A stretch of DNA of 64,000 bases from Bathymodiolus brooksi (taxonomy: Eukaryota > Mollusca > Bivalvia > Mytilida > Modiolidae), in the NCBI GenBank assembly GCA_963680875.1, contig OY804578.1, positions 99,787,689 through 99,851,688 on the forward strand. Reading direction: 5' to 3'. The position numbers and the translations under genes were made by a program. Below the pieces are notes generated by a model. It was not told the DNA's origin. It was given only the letters and a program-made list of their open reading frames with translations, and did not search any database. Shown here piece by piece: positions 52,550-63,617 of the stretch (the stretch's first letter is position 1; each line of letters begins with the position of its first letter).

Positions 52550-53260
52550 GAGACTTCAGTAATTGTTGAAAGGACATTTTAAATCCTTATCTTTACTACG
52601 CTTTAAATAACGAATTGTGCATAGCTATATTTTAAAATGCCGCTGTGACTGAGAATAATTTTAATAGCTTTAATACTAGTTATCCTCCCCACTCTTTAGC
52701 GACCCTCAAATGAAAAACGACTTTGGCATCAACACGGATTTGTTTACGTTCGTTCTCAGAAATAAACTAAAGGAAAAGACATGTCTGTGCAGTCCCGACA
52801 GAACTATTCGGCTGTATGTACGTCTGACTTCATAAAAAGGAATGCGTGCATATGACGCCGAGTTTTTATGTGGAAATGCACCATTTCGTCGGGTATTGCG
52901 ACTATGGCGTGGGGTAATCTCAATCACTGCCCCTAGCTCACACTGAGCACTTAGTATTAATTTTCCTGAAACCTGTTAATAGCAGTTGGTTTGTCGTTTA
53001 TCAAAGTTGAATTACAAAGTTAAACGACAACAATCCTTCAAATATACACTTGAATTACACGTACAATAACAGCAAATGAGATCACCATAAGGTGTGAACA
53101 ACGTCTGACACCATAATACAAGTTTTTCATACTATCAAGCAAAAACAGATCTGGGTTAACAATCTAGAATATTACGGTCACAAGCCTTAAACATACTTAT
53201 AGCCTGCTTATATGGCAACCAACAGTGATTTTAAGTAATCTGGAGGCACTTTTGAGTTGC
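52550..53260. other. Unassigned stretch, slightly richer in GC at 52690-52940
   Basis: The reverse 73-codon frame 52706-52927 is not a family I know. The local rise in GC and CpG (GACGCCGAGT, TCGTCGGGTATTGCG) could mark an exon or promoter, but nothing decides it. Confidence 0.35.
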
Positions 53261-53267
53261 CCAAGCG

Positions 53268-53395
53268 ACTGTTTCAGACAACTAAGTTAAGGGCTAATAA
53301 AATGCTAGAGGATGGACAGATGGAAGGAAATGCAATGGATGACAATACAAATTAATGGCAATAGCTCACTTGACCCTTTGGGTCAGGTTCTGGCG
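53268..53395 (+). mobile_element. Right end of the GGTGAGCTAA element, partial
   Basis: GAGGATGGACAGATGGAAGG, TTAATGGCAATAGCTCACTT, then TGACCCTTTGGGTCA with GGTTCTGGCG instead of GGTGAGCTAA. The hairpin is intact but the terminal bases are lost. Confidence 0.7.
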
Positions 53396-53399
53396 AGAT

Positions 53400-54280
53400 C
53401 GAGATAAAAATCACTTACCACTGTATTTCTTTAACTTCCTATAATAATAGCTCTGTTGAAATTCACGAATTCTAATATTCTGTTCTAAGTTTTTAATGGC
53501 AATCTTCTACTCGAGTGTTGAAATTGTCAAATTTGCCTTAATCCTAAGGCCAAAACCTGGGAGCTAATTAGGCGTCACAAGTTATGGTCTCAGGGAGAGG
53601 GCAGAAGACATAGATCTTAAAAAACATGGTTGATATTCTTTATCCTGCAAATAAAAATGATGAAAACAGGTCACAACAAAATACTTTAATAATGGACAAA
53701 CTGAGATAGACAACTCCGTTATATCATTTTAAAAAAAAAAATCATTTCCCAATTAACCGATTTATTCTATTCTACTCAATCTTGATTTGCCCATTAATGT
53801 CTGAATGCTTACCTAGTACATACTGGTTAAAAAAAAGATATATAATCACACTTGCAGAAAGCAGGTAAAAAAAAAAAAAACACAGGAAAAGACAGAAGAA
53901 CTGAAAAATGAAATAGTAGGGAAACAAAATGGTGTTAGTTAACAAGTTAGTTATTGGGATGTCTGGCTACCTTCTGCAGTTATTGTGGACAGATTACTTT
54001 TACATAAATTAGTGCTCTGTCTGCTTTCTACTGGCTTTTTACTTATAATGCTGTATTCCAAGTCATATATTAAAAGAAACATATATATAATTGACATGTG
54101 AAGGAAATATATGTACCAAAATATATTGGTGTTAAAAAAAACCAACCAATAATAGACAAGTACATGGAAATAGTTTACATGATATTAATATGTTACATAA
54201 CATAGTGGTAGACTTAGCTGTCCTCAAATTTTCTTTATTCCTAATATACAATTGCTATGAAAAGAAAGTTTAAACAGTGA
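53400..54280. other. AT-rich spacer
   Basis: No gene, RNA or shared repeat seen. Confidence 0.4.
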
Positions 54281-54281
54281 T

Positions 54282-54345
54282 GGTCAACAATTCCACCAAT
54301 ACCAACAAAATCAACAATAATTAATTCTCAAAGTAAAATGACAAG
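54282..54345 (+). repeat. Small dispersed repeat next to the 26-bp array
   Basis: CAGTGATGGTCAACAATTCC and ACCAATACCAACAAAATCAA match 34585-34625 (CAGTGATGGTCAACAATTCC, ACTAATGTCAACAAAACGAA) and more loosely 33339. In this copy a tandem array follows. Confidence 0.7.
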
Positions 54346-54346
54346 T

Positions 54347-54795
54347 AAACATGGTATTAGGCACTTACCTCTAAACATGGTATTAGGCACTTACCTCTAA
54401 ACATGGTATTAGGCACTTACCTCTAAACATGGTATTAGGCACTTACCTCTAAACATGGTATTAGGCACTTACCTCTAAACATGGTATTAGGCACTTGCCT
54501 CTAAACATGGTATTAGGCACTTACCTCTAAACATGGTATTAGGCACTTACCTCTAAACATGGTATTAGGCACTTACCTCTAAACATGGTATTAGGCACTT
54601 ACCTCTAAACATGGTATTAGGCACTTACCTCTAAACATGGTATTAGGCACTTACCTCTAAACATGGTATTAGGCACTTACCTCTAAACATGGTATTAGGC
54701 ACTTACCTCTAAACATGGTATTAGGCACTTACCTCTAAACATGGTATTAGGCACTTACCTCTAAACATGGTATTAGGCACTTACCTCTAAACATG
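54347..54795 (+). repeat. 26-bp tandem array, about 17 copies, almost invariant
   Basis: Unit AAACATGGTATTAGGCACTT then ACCTCT, starts at 54347 and 54373. Only one unit differs (CTTGCCTCT near 54495). This uniformity implies very recent expansion or strong homogenisation. Confidence 0.95.
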
Positions 54796-54854
54796 AACTA
54801 AATCATCCACTTTTATATGGTACCTCAAACTACAAAAAATCTGGTAGGTATTTT

Positions 54855-55050
54855 GTCAAAGGATAGGCCTCTAACAATTGTAAAAGGATAAACCTCTGAT
54901 CAAAGGATAGGCCTCTGGTTAAGGAATAGACCTCTGGTCAAAGGATAGGCCTCTAGTTAAGAGATAAACCTCTGATCAAAGGATAGGCCTCTGGTTAAGG
55001 AATAGACCTCTGGTCAAAGGATAGGCCTCCGGTCCAAGGATAGGGTTCTC
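54855..55050 (+). repeat. 19-20-bp degenerate array, about 10 copies
   Basis: Unit CAAAGGATAGGCCTCTGGT with forms AGGAATAGACCTCTGGT and AGATAAACCTCTGAT. A block of about four units, from GATCAAAGGATAGGCCTCTG to AGACCTCTGGTC, recurs about 79 bp further on. The units degrade towards both edges. Confidence 0.85.
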
Positions 55051-55059
55051 AATAAAACA

Positions 55060-57485
55060 TGTGGTCAAATAAACTTTACCTGTATTAATCAAGAAAGGTA
55101 AATGGCATCAAGGTAGAAATCCTCTTGACCCTGAAGAAATCATACAATAAGAATGATTTACATCAAATGTAACTCTGGATATATTTTTACTGGGATGAAT
55201 TTTAAGATCAAGTAAAACTATAAATCTAACTTCAAAATTATTACAAAAAAAATACCTTACTTTTAACCATATCGCTAGTTATTCTAGATGTTTCCTTCAC
55301 TTCAGCAGTAATCAAGCATCTGTACTATTTTATATCCTAAAAAGTCAACAGTAAATAAATAATGTTATGGTAGGACCAGATTTTATCGTCACCAGTGCTA
55401 ATTTCATTTTTATTTTTTATCGTGCCTCAACCAACACCTTATATCTTCATGACAACTAGTACCTATTGCCTGACCAGTTTACCAAATAGTTGACAAAATT
55501 TGAACATTCATACAGTTCCCTTACACATCTCCTGTTTAGTAATTCCTCACCCAATCTTACAATTTCAAATTGTAAGTTTGAAAGGATAAAAAATGTAAGT
55601 TTGAAAAGAAAAAGAATGATTTTTTTTTAACTCACCTCAGCTATTTTCTGCAGCTGTCAATATGTGCATATAAAATACTTACTTACTGTATGAGAGGACA
55701 ATTTCATTTTAACTACTCGCATAAATTTTAGATTAAAAAACTTTAAAAAGATCTCTAACAATTCAGTCACATAGTTTCAGAAAAGTGCAAATGATTTCTA
55801 ATTTACAGTTTTGTCTAATGGGACCTTCAAATGCAAGGGCACATTGAAATAGGGTCACTAACCGCTGGTTTTAATTAATACAAAATGTACAGTGAAGGGA
55901 AATTAAAATATTGCTAAAATTGAAAAGTACTGTTACTAGCTTATATGGGTAGAGTTGTTCAATATTTACAACAGACTACATAAGTATAACTTGTTTTCAA
56001 CTTTCAAGCCATTCCCATACCAATTTAACCAAGTGAATTGCAAAACTGTAAAATTGGTGAAATAGTTAAAAACAGGATTGCAAAATTTGGGCAATATAAA
56101 TGTTCCTATTGTCAAACCAATCTGGTCAACTGTTTGGGCAATAGGGATTCATGATGGTATAAGGTGCTAGTTGTGGCACAGTAAATATGGCAAATACTGC
56201 TCATCAGCAGAAAATATGTTTCACAATCATATAATTTTTTCTTATATATAAATCTGCATAGGTAGGCTAAAATAATTGTGAAATATTTTGCATTTTCATT
56301 GATTTTTTTGTGTAATAAAAAAGTACATTTTGTAACTTGTTAATCTATCAATATGGATCTTTTACCAGGTAACGTGGTAACAGTCGCAACAATTTTGAAG
56401 ATAGAATTTCAATTATTCAATAATATAATATACACATGTTTTGAAACAAACTGTGTGATGTATCATTCTAAAAAAAAAAAAAAGAAGAAAAAAAAAAGAA
56501 GAAAACTTTGTTGTATTAAAAAAAAAGAAGATAAATTTCTATAAAATACAATGCCTAAAGTCAAGTTCAAAGATCTGTGTAAAATAATGCTTAAAGGTAA
56601 AGAATCTACAGACAAACAATTAACAAATGACAGCTCTGAATGAATTTATCCCCTGAAAAAATCCATCGCCCTACAACATACATCTGTTCAATTATTTCAT
56701 ATATCTGTTCAATTATTTAAAGCTAATAATAGAAAATCGCAATTGAATGACATACAAACCTTGTCTTGGTAATCATTTCTGCAGGTTTAAATCTAGTAAT
56801 AATCCAGTAATCAGCTGTGTTGGTCAGCCATGATAACGCTGGGCTGCTTCGGTCAGTTACCTGGGTATAGCAGGAAATCAATATTGTCTGGACACAATAC
56901 TCCTTAAGGTCATTACAGATCAGATAATCATATAAGCAGTCAGACAGAGGGAAAGTCTGTAACAGTTGTATGTGATGACAAGGTGCCGTGTTTCAACGGG
57001 ATTATAGAACATTGATTATGTGAATGGACATCATCCAACATCCAAGTTTTTTTTATGTGTAAGGTGTGGTAATTTTTGTCTATCAATAGTATGAGCTTAA
57101 TACAATATTCTTATGTATCTATTGTTATTTTCCAGTCTACCATACAAAGCTTAAAGATATTTTTATTTCTCAATAGATCAGCTTCACAAGTGGATTGATG
57201 TTGACATTTCAATATAGACGTGTCGCTAAATATCTTTTTTTTTAATAACACTCTTTGTCGGCTTTCACAGCAATGTAACATTTTCCTCTGTATGTAAACA
57301 ACCACATAATTACAATCGTTATTTAAATAATATTTTGAATTTATTGATAAATATAGACTATTGTTAATTTGTTTTACGAGAATTCGCTTTCAATGTTTGA
57401 TGCGATTATTATTTGTTATTGAACAAAACATTGTGTCCCTCTATCATATTTCCCTTACTTCGAATTACCAGCCATATTGAATTCT
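55060..57485. other. Long AT-rich stretch
   Basis: Unrecognised short frames only. An A-rich run with AAG interruptions lies at 56470-56530. ATATCTGTTCAATTATTT at 56699 repeats part of ACATCTGTTCAATTATTT just before. ATCATGGCTGACC on the minus strand (56824-56836) has a good start context, but the frame stops after five more codons. Confidence 0.4.
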
Positions 57486-57487
57486 TA

Positions 57488-57555
57488 AAAATATAGGGTT
57501 AGGCTTATGATCTTTAACACCACTTTCAACAATATTTCAATTATATCGTAAGATA
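57488..57555 (-). mobile_element. SINE 3' tail fragment, reverse
   Basis: GGGTTAGGCTTATGATCTTT, AACACCACTTTCAACAATAT and TTCAATTATATCGTAAGA. Truncated and diverged. Confidence 0.65.
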
Positions 57556-58044
57556 AAAGAATAAGAATATATAACTTTCCGCAAGAATTATTCTTGAGAT
57601 TTTATTCAGTTTTAAAGTGTAGAGAGTGACACAACGTCCAATGTTTACTTTTTACTCTGTTAATGAACATATGGGATATGTGTATATTTATGACATTTAT
57701 GCTGTCAAGATGTCAAATACATTTGACCAATTTAAAAACTCAATTGAAATATTTCTTTTTTGTAATTGTATTAGCAAGGAAATAACTGTATTGTATATTC
57801 CAGATTTTACTCCTTATTCTAAAACTAAAGTTGTTGTTATCTTGTATTGTTGTACTATTTATACCATGTAATTATAAAATCTAAAAGGAAATATGAAATG
57901 TCCTTAATATTCTATTTTTAACTAGTAAACAAAAGTAGGAGTAGTAGAGAAAAAACAATATTTTCCTTTGCATTAGGGAGATATGAAGATTTGTTCACCC
58001 TAATAAAAAACATGTTCACCTTGGGCAATGCACCTGATCGACTT

Positions 58045-58232
58045 TCAGGACAGACATGGTCGTGATCATATGGTAATTGGATTTACAACTACAAGTGCAA
58101 TCAGTACATATCACCACTAAAGTCATGAGTTCGAACCCCATTCATGGCAGGGTGTACTCGATGCAACATTATGTGATAAAGTTTGTCAGTTACCCCGGTT
58201 TCCTCCTCCAATAAAACTGACTAAATTATTTG
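58045..58232 (+). mobile_element. SINE head type 2, 3'-truncated
   Basis: CATGGTCGTGATCATATGGT, AATTGGATTTACAACTACAA, ATGAGTTCGAACCCCATTCA (good B box), GTGTACTCGATGCAACATTA and CCGGTTTCCTCCTCCAATAA. It stops after AAACTGAC without the final tail. It is the same subfamily as 16690-16958. Confidence 0.8.
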
Positions 58233-58254
58233 TGTCTGTCAGCAGTATATATTA

Positions 58255-58335
58255 CATTTTTGTGTTGTCTGTTCTTCTACGATATACCGATTCTGATTAC
58301 CCCTTTGGTATCTTCAAACTCTTCTTTGGCAAATT
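58255..58335 (-). mobile_element. Fam-C end fragment, reverse
   Basis: TGTGTTGTCTGTTCTTCTAC, GATTCTGATTACCCCTTTGG and TATCTTCAAACTCTTCTT are the reversed start of Fam-C. Confidence 0.7.
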
Positions 58336-58339
58336 TGAA

Positions 58340-60040
58340 TAGATTGCAGGACAAACAGAATATGCACAGATTGTTGACAGTGTGAAATTTATTTTGTACC
58401 CAGTTTTAAAATCCAGTGAAAAATGGATAATAAACCTAGTAATTTCTCCCAGTGCAAATGTATCTAAGCCTCATACAAAATAAATGTGTTCTACTTATAC
58501 TCTATATATAGTATTTAACATTAACATAAATAAAAATGTACAATATACATATATAGATTTAATAGGAATTCAAATGAAATTGATATTTTTGCAATTCCAA
58601 GAATAATTACGGTAAGCCCAGCACTTTCGATATTTTTCAAGTCTACCAGCACTTCATTATTTTCAGGCAGTACTTTTTCTTAGTTAAAATTGGAACAATT
58701 TTCATGAATATCTTATACAACTCTTTAAAATCAGGAGGTACCAAAGATCATTTTAGGCAGAAAAAAGTACCTGGTACCACCCCTTATTGAAACACCTCGG
58801 TAAGCCCCTTTGTGGTAGTGATTTGTACTCCAGTCAAGTCTGCAGTTTGACAAATTGTTTTTTATATTGTTAATGCCCTCCCCCATCTAATGAATAATTA
58901 ACAGCATTTTTTATGAGAAGATTGGTCATTTTTTTCTTCTTTTATAATTGCTGTACAAGAACTGAGTAGAACAGGTTGAGAAAATTTATCACAAAAACAC
59001 AACATCTGTGTTTGACATTTCTACTGGCACAGACTTTTCCCTCTACTAATATTTCAGGCTAATTAGCTATACTGTATAGGATCTTATTCCCATAAAAAAA
59101 AAAACAAGTCTGGTTTCTTTTTTTTAAGGTGGTTTGTGACAAGGATGCTGGTTCACAATAAGATTAACCTTAATTACATTCATCTAGATCAACAAAGAAT
59201 TTTCCTGTTTTCTCATAATGCCTACAGCTTTAAGGTATAATACTTGTCATTTCATGTTGTCTAAGACATTTCAACGTTAACAGGCTATGTTCTATTCTTC
59301 TCATTCATCATGGCTGTTAGCTCTAGTAACGAGTGTAAAGTCTGAATAATAAAAAAAAAAAAAATCCAAAAGGTAATATTTTTTTGGTCAAATTGTGTTG
59401 TTGTTTTTTAAATTGGTTAAAATGTCTATAATGAAATCTTGGAAACCTTAATTCTCAGTTTGAATATGTTCTTTAGATGAAAAAATTAGATGAAAAATAA
59501 AAATTTTGTATAGATTCCAAATATGGCAATTTAGACACGTTTTAGTCCTATTTTGATTAAAAAAAATATGCAATATACATGTAGTTTATTTACTTTATTG
59601 TCTAATAAATATGAGAATTTGCAATAAAAAAAAAACCCATTAAAATTGGATGGAAAAATAAGAAAGTTAAATTCTGGATATTGGCATTTTTTTTTGCCCC
59701 TTTTGGTTGAGTTTATCTTAGAAATATATGTTCAACATCTACATGTGTATTATCAAAATTTTAGCTAATTTCAAATAAAAATGTTGTAATGGCTGTTTCA
59801 GGAAAATTTCTATTTTTTGGTAACATCTGCAGGTGGGACTGATGGAGAGTATTGTAAAAAATGAGAAGGTATTTAAAGTAATATGAAAGGCAAATATTGT
59901 GGAATTTTTGGATTAAATATTTTCACTTAATTTTAACTAAAATCAACTGCATAACATTAAAAATCCGTTCAAAAGCAGATTTTAAGAGCAAATCGCAAAA
60001 TATTTGACAGCAGATAATTCCGTTTTCCCGTACAGTAATG
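58340..60040. other. AT-rich spacer
   Basis: Poly-A/T runs, no gene and no shared repeat recognised. Confidence 0.4.
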
Positions 60041-60250
60041 CAAATGATGAGCACATGATCCAAGATTTGAACTCTTTCGGGGAGATTATCGCTCATGCGC
60101 ACTGTTCAGTTGATGAAAAAAATGTTGGATACAAGTAAAAATATATTCTGAGTGTACCACATAAGAATAATTGCACCAAAAAAATATATGGTCCACACGA
60201 TATGAAAACAGACAGATTCCTCAATAATTATTGTCAGGAATGCGTGCGTG

Positions 60251-60330
60251 CTTACCTCAGCATCCATGATTGTTTATCTTTCATCACGAGTTCATGATCG
60301 GCAATCATCGGAACAAAACAACCGAAAGTT
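60251..60330 (-). CDS. Possible first coding exon with splice donor (speculative)
   Basis: On the minus strand AATCATGGATGCTGAG is followed at once by GTAAGC, a strong splice donor (G at 60255). The ATG (60267-60265) has A at -3 and G at +4, a good Kozak context, and would encode M-D-A-E before a phase-0 intron. A second ATG further upstream, in another frame and a weaker context, stays open to the same donor, reading MIADHELVMKDKQSWML. The surroundings are richer in CpG than the rest of the window. No second exon is identified, since the next 10 kb and more on this strand show only repeats. Evidence is a start, a donor and base composition only. Confidence 0.28.
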
Positions 60331-60989
60331 AATCAGTCTCCACAACAATGGCAAGGACAATAAACATGCACACGAATTTGCAGATTTCTAATTGCTTGGG
60401 AACATATTTCGACTTGAAACATGCATGAATAGCTTAGTAAAGATACCGCCGTATTCCAAATTGAATTTTCAGGGAAAAAATTTCTTCACCCAAAACTGGT
60501 GTAATATTACTTTAAGCAATTGGAAAATACTGACATGAAGGAACAAGGAACTTTCTAAGCTATTAAATTATATCAATTTTGCCGAGCAAATTTAGAATTT
60601 CCCCCCCAACTTGCTAGTAAAGGAAATTTCTATAAAAGTCTACTGGTTCTAAGAAATACAGTATGCCAATCAAAACTATGTTTAAAAACTCACAACAGAT
60701 CTATGTACAATGTCACATAATTTCTATAAATGATGATCAACAGAATAACATCAAGGTCAACAATAATTACTTTTTACACAGGCAAGGCAACAGAATCTAT
60801 ATAATGGTAAAACTTCATTTCCTAAGTAAAGCAGCAGAATTGCAATATACCTAACTTTTTTTCACAGGTCGAGAGATAAAACAATAACACCCTATTAAAT
60901 ATACAATGTAGACTGTCCCCTGTCACAGATAAATCTTGATCATCAGGTAATGGAGATTTTCTTGACATGCTCCTTCATCCTAGAATAAA

Positions 60990-61245
60990 AAAAGGCAGAA
61001 TTCCATAGGACATGGATGCCCCCGCTACTAAAGTAAAGAGGGGCACAACTCTGGAATGTAAAAAGTGGCTAAGCCTGAACTTAGCCTTCCTTTTTTTATG
61101 CTTTCTAACCTTGTATATAAATTTCAAATAACTTGTTTAAGGGGAACTCAAGTTATGGAGTAGAAACCAAATGTTGGACATATAGACTGACAGACATGGG
61201 TAAAACTTAATGTTCCTGATGCCCAGCGACAGGGGCATAAAAAGT
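60990..61245 (+). mobile_element. Dispersed repeat ending in GGGGCATAAAAA
   Basis: ATAGGACATGGATGCCCCCG, GTAAAGAGGGGCACAACTCT, CTCAAGTTATGGAGTAGAAA, ACAGACATGGGTAAAACTTA and GATGCCCAGCGACAGGGGCA. The pairing of TGCCCC near the start with GGGGCA at the end gives inverted ends. I recognise this style of repeat from bivalves. No ORF. Confidence 0.6.
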
Positions 61246-61249
61246 TGAT

Positions 61250-61730
61250 ACAAAAGATTTTCTGGGAAGCAGTATGAACTTGAATAAATTGGGTTCTAAA
61301 GACAAAAACCAACAGTCTTCAGAAGTGAAAAATTATAATTTTGTAATCAAATTGTGAACTTTATACAGACATACAGATCTGTATGCTTTAACTTTTATCA
61401 AGCCTTTAAATATTTCACAAATTGATTATAAAGCCTTATAAGGTCTTTCCAAGGCTGGGTTTTCTAGTCAAAAAGGGCATTCAAGTTTGTTCCACGGACA
61501 CATCCATCTTGCTTTCAACAAGCATAATTGGGAAGAAAAAACCATACAATTCTTGTTTTCCCTTAAATTAATTAACCACAGTCTGTATGCTGCACAATAA
61601 AAATAGCTCAATAACATTTGAACAATTTTGAAGATTTGCATCACGTTAGTTTGAGATAAATGAAAGAATAAAAAGAGAACAAAATGAAATAAATTTTAAA
61701 ATATATATTATTCCATCATATTAAATATGG
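61250..61730. other. AT-rich spacer
   Basis: Nothing recognised. Confidence 0.4.
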
Positions 61731-61732
61731 AG

Positions 61733-61990
61733 GTGGTTATGGTGTTTAATGCCACTTTCAACAATATGTCAGTTATTTTGTGGCAGTCAGTTTTATTGGT
61801 GGAGGAAACTGGAGTACTCAAAGAAAACTACCAACCTGTCGCAAGTCACCGACAAACTTATCTTATAATGTTGTATTGAGTGTACCTCACCATGAACAGG
61901 GTTCAAACTCACAATTTTAGCGGCAATAGGCACTGATTGCACAGGTAGTTGTAAATCCAACTACCATACAATCATGACCACAATGGCCCC
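61733..61990 (-). mobile_element. SINE head type 2, reverse, full length
   Basis: Plus-strand order: GGTTATGGTGTTTAATGCCA (tail), TGGTGGAGGAAACTGGAGTA (body), TGTTGTATTGAGTGTACCTC, GGGTTCAAACTCACAATTTT (B box in reverse), AGTTGTAAATCCAACTACCA and CAATCATGACCACAATGGCC (head). It covers the same extent as 16690-16958 on the other strand. Confidence 0.85.
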
Positions 61991-61999
61991 TAAATTTGA

Positions 62000-62670
62000 A
62001 TTTGCAACTTAATATCATGACAATGCACAAAATTTTTTGCACTTCAACATTCTAAAATTTCGCCAATTAGTTTCCAGCTGGAAGCTTGACCTGTAAAATC
62101 TGGTTTCAAAAGGTTTTATTTATCAGTCTTTTTTTCTGCACACTGGTTGTAAAATCAACAGAGAACAAAGGTTAAAATTGTGAAAATGTTATAAAGTTGT
62201 TGAATGTTTAATCAGATGCTGAAGAATGATTAAACAGGGTTTATGTACAATGGTTACACAACTTAAAAAGGTCAAGAAAATGTGTGTCAAATAACTTAAA
62301 AAGGTCAATAAAATGTGTGTCAAACTATTTGTCCAACAGTTGTTCACACAAGGTCAACAGTCAGGAAGAGAATTGAACTGATTAGTAAATGACAAGTGGA
62401 ATAGTACATTTTTTCTTCTTCTGATGCAGAACCTAAACTTTAACTCCTAATCTCTACCCTCCCCCCATTAATATTATCAGTACAATAACTAAGCAGAATA
62501 AAAAATTTAATGCTTTATTAGTTTATATAATGTTAAATTCTGTTCAAATAAACTGGCCATGTATGTGTCCTGTAATGTGGACTTTGCAGAATTAAAAAAA
62601 TATATATTCACCGTAATAATCAATGTGAATTTCGGTTGATCTTATCAATTTTTGTAGCAAACAAGATTAA
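62000..62670. other. AT-rich spacer with a short duplication
   Basis: ACTTAAAAAGGTCAAGAAAA at 62261 and ACTTAAAAAGGTCAATAAAA at 62292 are a 31-bp duplication with GTGTGTCAAA. No gene. Confidence 0.5.
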
Positions 62671-62679
62671 GTTCTGGGA

Positions 62680-62835
62680 TGATTCTGGTTAGAAAATAAA
62701 ATAACTGAAATCAATGAAAAACAGCTGAAACCATCTACACCACCTTTCAAAATGGTCATTTTTTACCTGTTCTGACTGTGTCCTGCAACATTTTGGAAAA
62801 TAGCTGAAATCAGTTAAATAAGTGAAAAAAATCAT
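62680..62835 (+). repeat. Dispersed repeat, paired with 45165-45320
   Basis: AGAAAATAAAATAACTGAAA, CAGCTGAAACCATCTACACC, GACTGTGTCCTGCAAC and ATAGCTGAAATCAGTTAAAT, in the same order as 45180-45310. Confidence 0.7.
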
Positions 62836-63085
62836 TCCTGATACGTAGAAATGATCTACAAATTTTCAATAAAAAATTATTGTTGCACATAAAAACAAAA
62901 TCTAAATATCAGATGTTTCATTGTAAATTAAATAGCAGAGACAAACAGACATTTTTGTTGTTTCTGTACCAGTGACATACTAGCTGATATTAAATTTGTA
63001 ATTTTTTCCCCTTCAGAATTGTATATACAATTTCAGTATCATATAACACAGACATAACAGATATGTTTTTCATTCATTAAATGAG

Positions 63086-63119
63086 CTGTGTAACTATAAC
63101 TTAAGTTATAGTTACACAG
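63086..63119. repeat. Perfect 34-bp palindrome without spacer
   Basis: CTGTGTAACTATAACTT is followed immediately by its exact complement AAGTTATAGTTACACAG. It may be the two inner or outer ends of a lost element joined, or a protein-binding site. Confidence 0.93.
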
Positions 63120-63259
63120 TATTCTATAGTTCAGAAATGAGTCCAGTCAAGGGCAGACAACTCAATCAATATTAATTGTAAAATTAAAAGCATTCTTTCC
63201 TTCTCTGATAGAAACACATCATCAAAGCTCATGTAGAACTGAGTTATGGAGTACAGTAG

Positions 63260-63272
63260 CCCCCCCCCCCCC
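63260..63272. repeat. Poly-C tract of 13
   Basis: Thirteen C residues after CAGTAG; the sequence beyond (CTCATAAAGCCCCTCCCACC) is C-rich. Length may be unreliable. Confidence 0.85.
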
Positions 63273-63462
63273 TCTCATAAAGCCCCTCCCACCAAAGATC
63301 ACTCCTCGATTCAGGCCAAATTTCAGATGAGATAGTAAAATACTACTAAATTGTTTCACCCCCAAAAAGAAGCCACCTCTTTTTAAAGGCCACTTTCTCA
63401 TAGCAGAATGGGTGGCCTTATAAAAGGGGAACTAGTGTACATATAAAATTGATGATGTTATA

Positions 63463-63615
63463 CAGTAGAACTTGTGCAATCCGACATCCTGTGACATCCA
63501 ACAAAAATTTATGGTCTGAAAGTATTTCTGTTAACTAAAATAAAATCTGATGATCCTGTACAATCCGACACATTTCTCTGGTCCCTTGGTGTGTCAGATT
63601 AGACAGGTTACACTG
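63463..63615. mobile_element. 153-bp pogo/mariner-like MITE with TA duplication
   Basis: The left end CAGTAGAACTTGTGCAATCC and right end, read in reverse, CAGTGTAACCTGTCTAATCT are imperfect TIRs. Both are flanked by TA (63461-63462 and 63616-63617). TA target sites and CAGT termini are those of Tc1/mariner and pogo elements. TGTACAATCCGACA inside repeats part of the left TIR (GTGCAATCCGACA). No transposase; it would depend on an autonomous relative. Confidence 0.82.
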
Positions 63616-63617
63616 TA

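Noticed and set aside
52706..52927. 73-codon minus-strand frame as an exon
   Set aside because: No recognisable domain and no clear splice sites; only mild GC elevation. Left as unassigned.
56353..56544. Lysine-rich 63-codon frame
   Set aside because: The KKKKKK part is an A-rich simple repeat; the rest is unremarkable.
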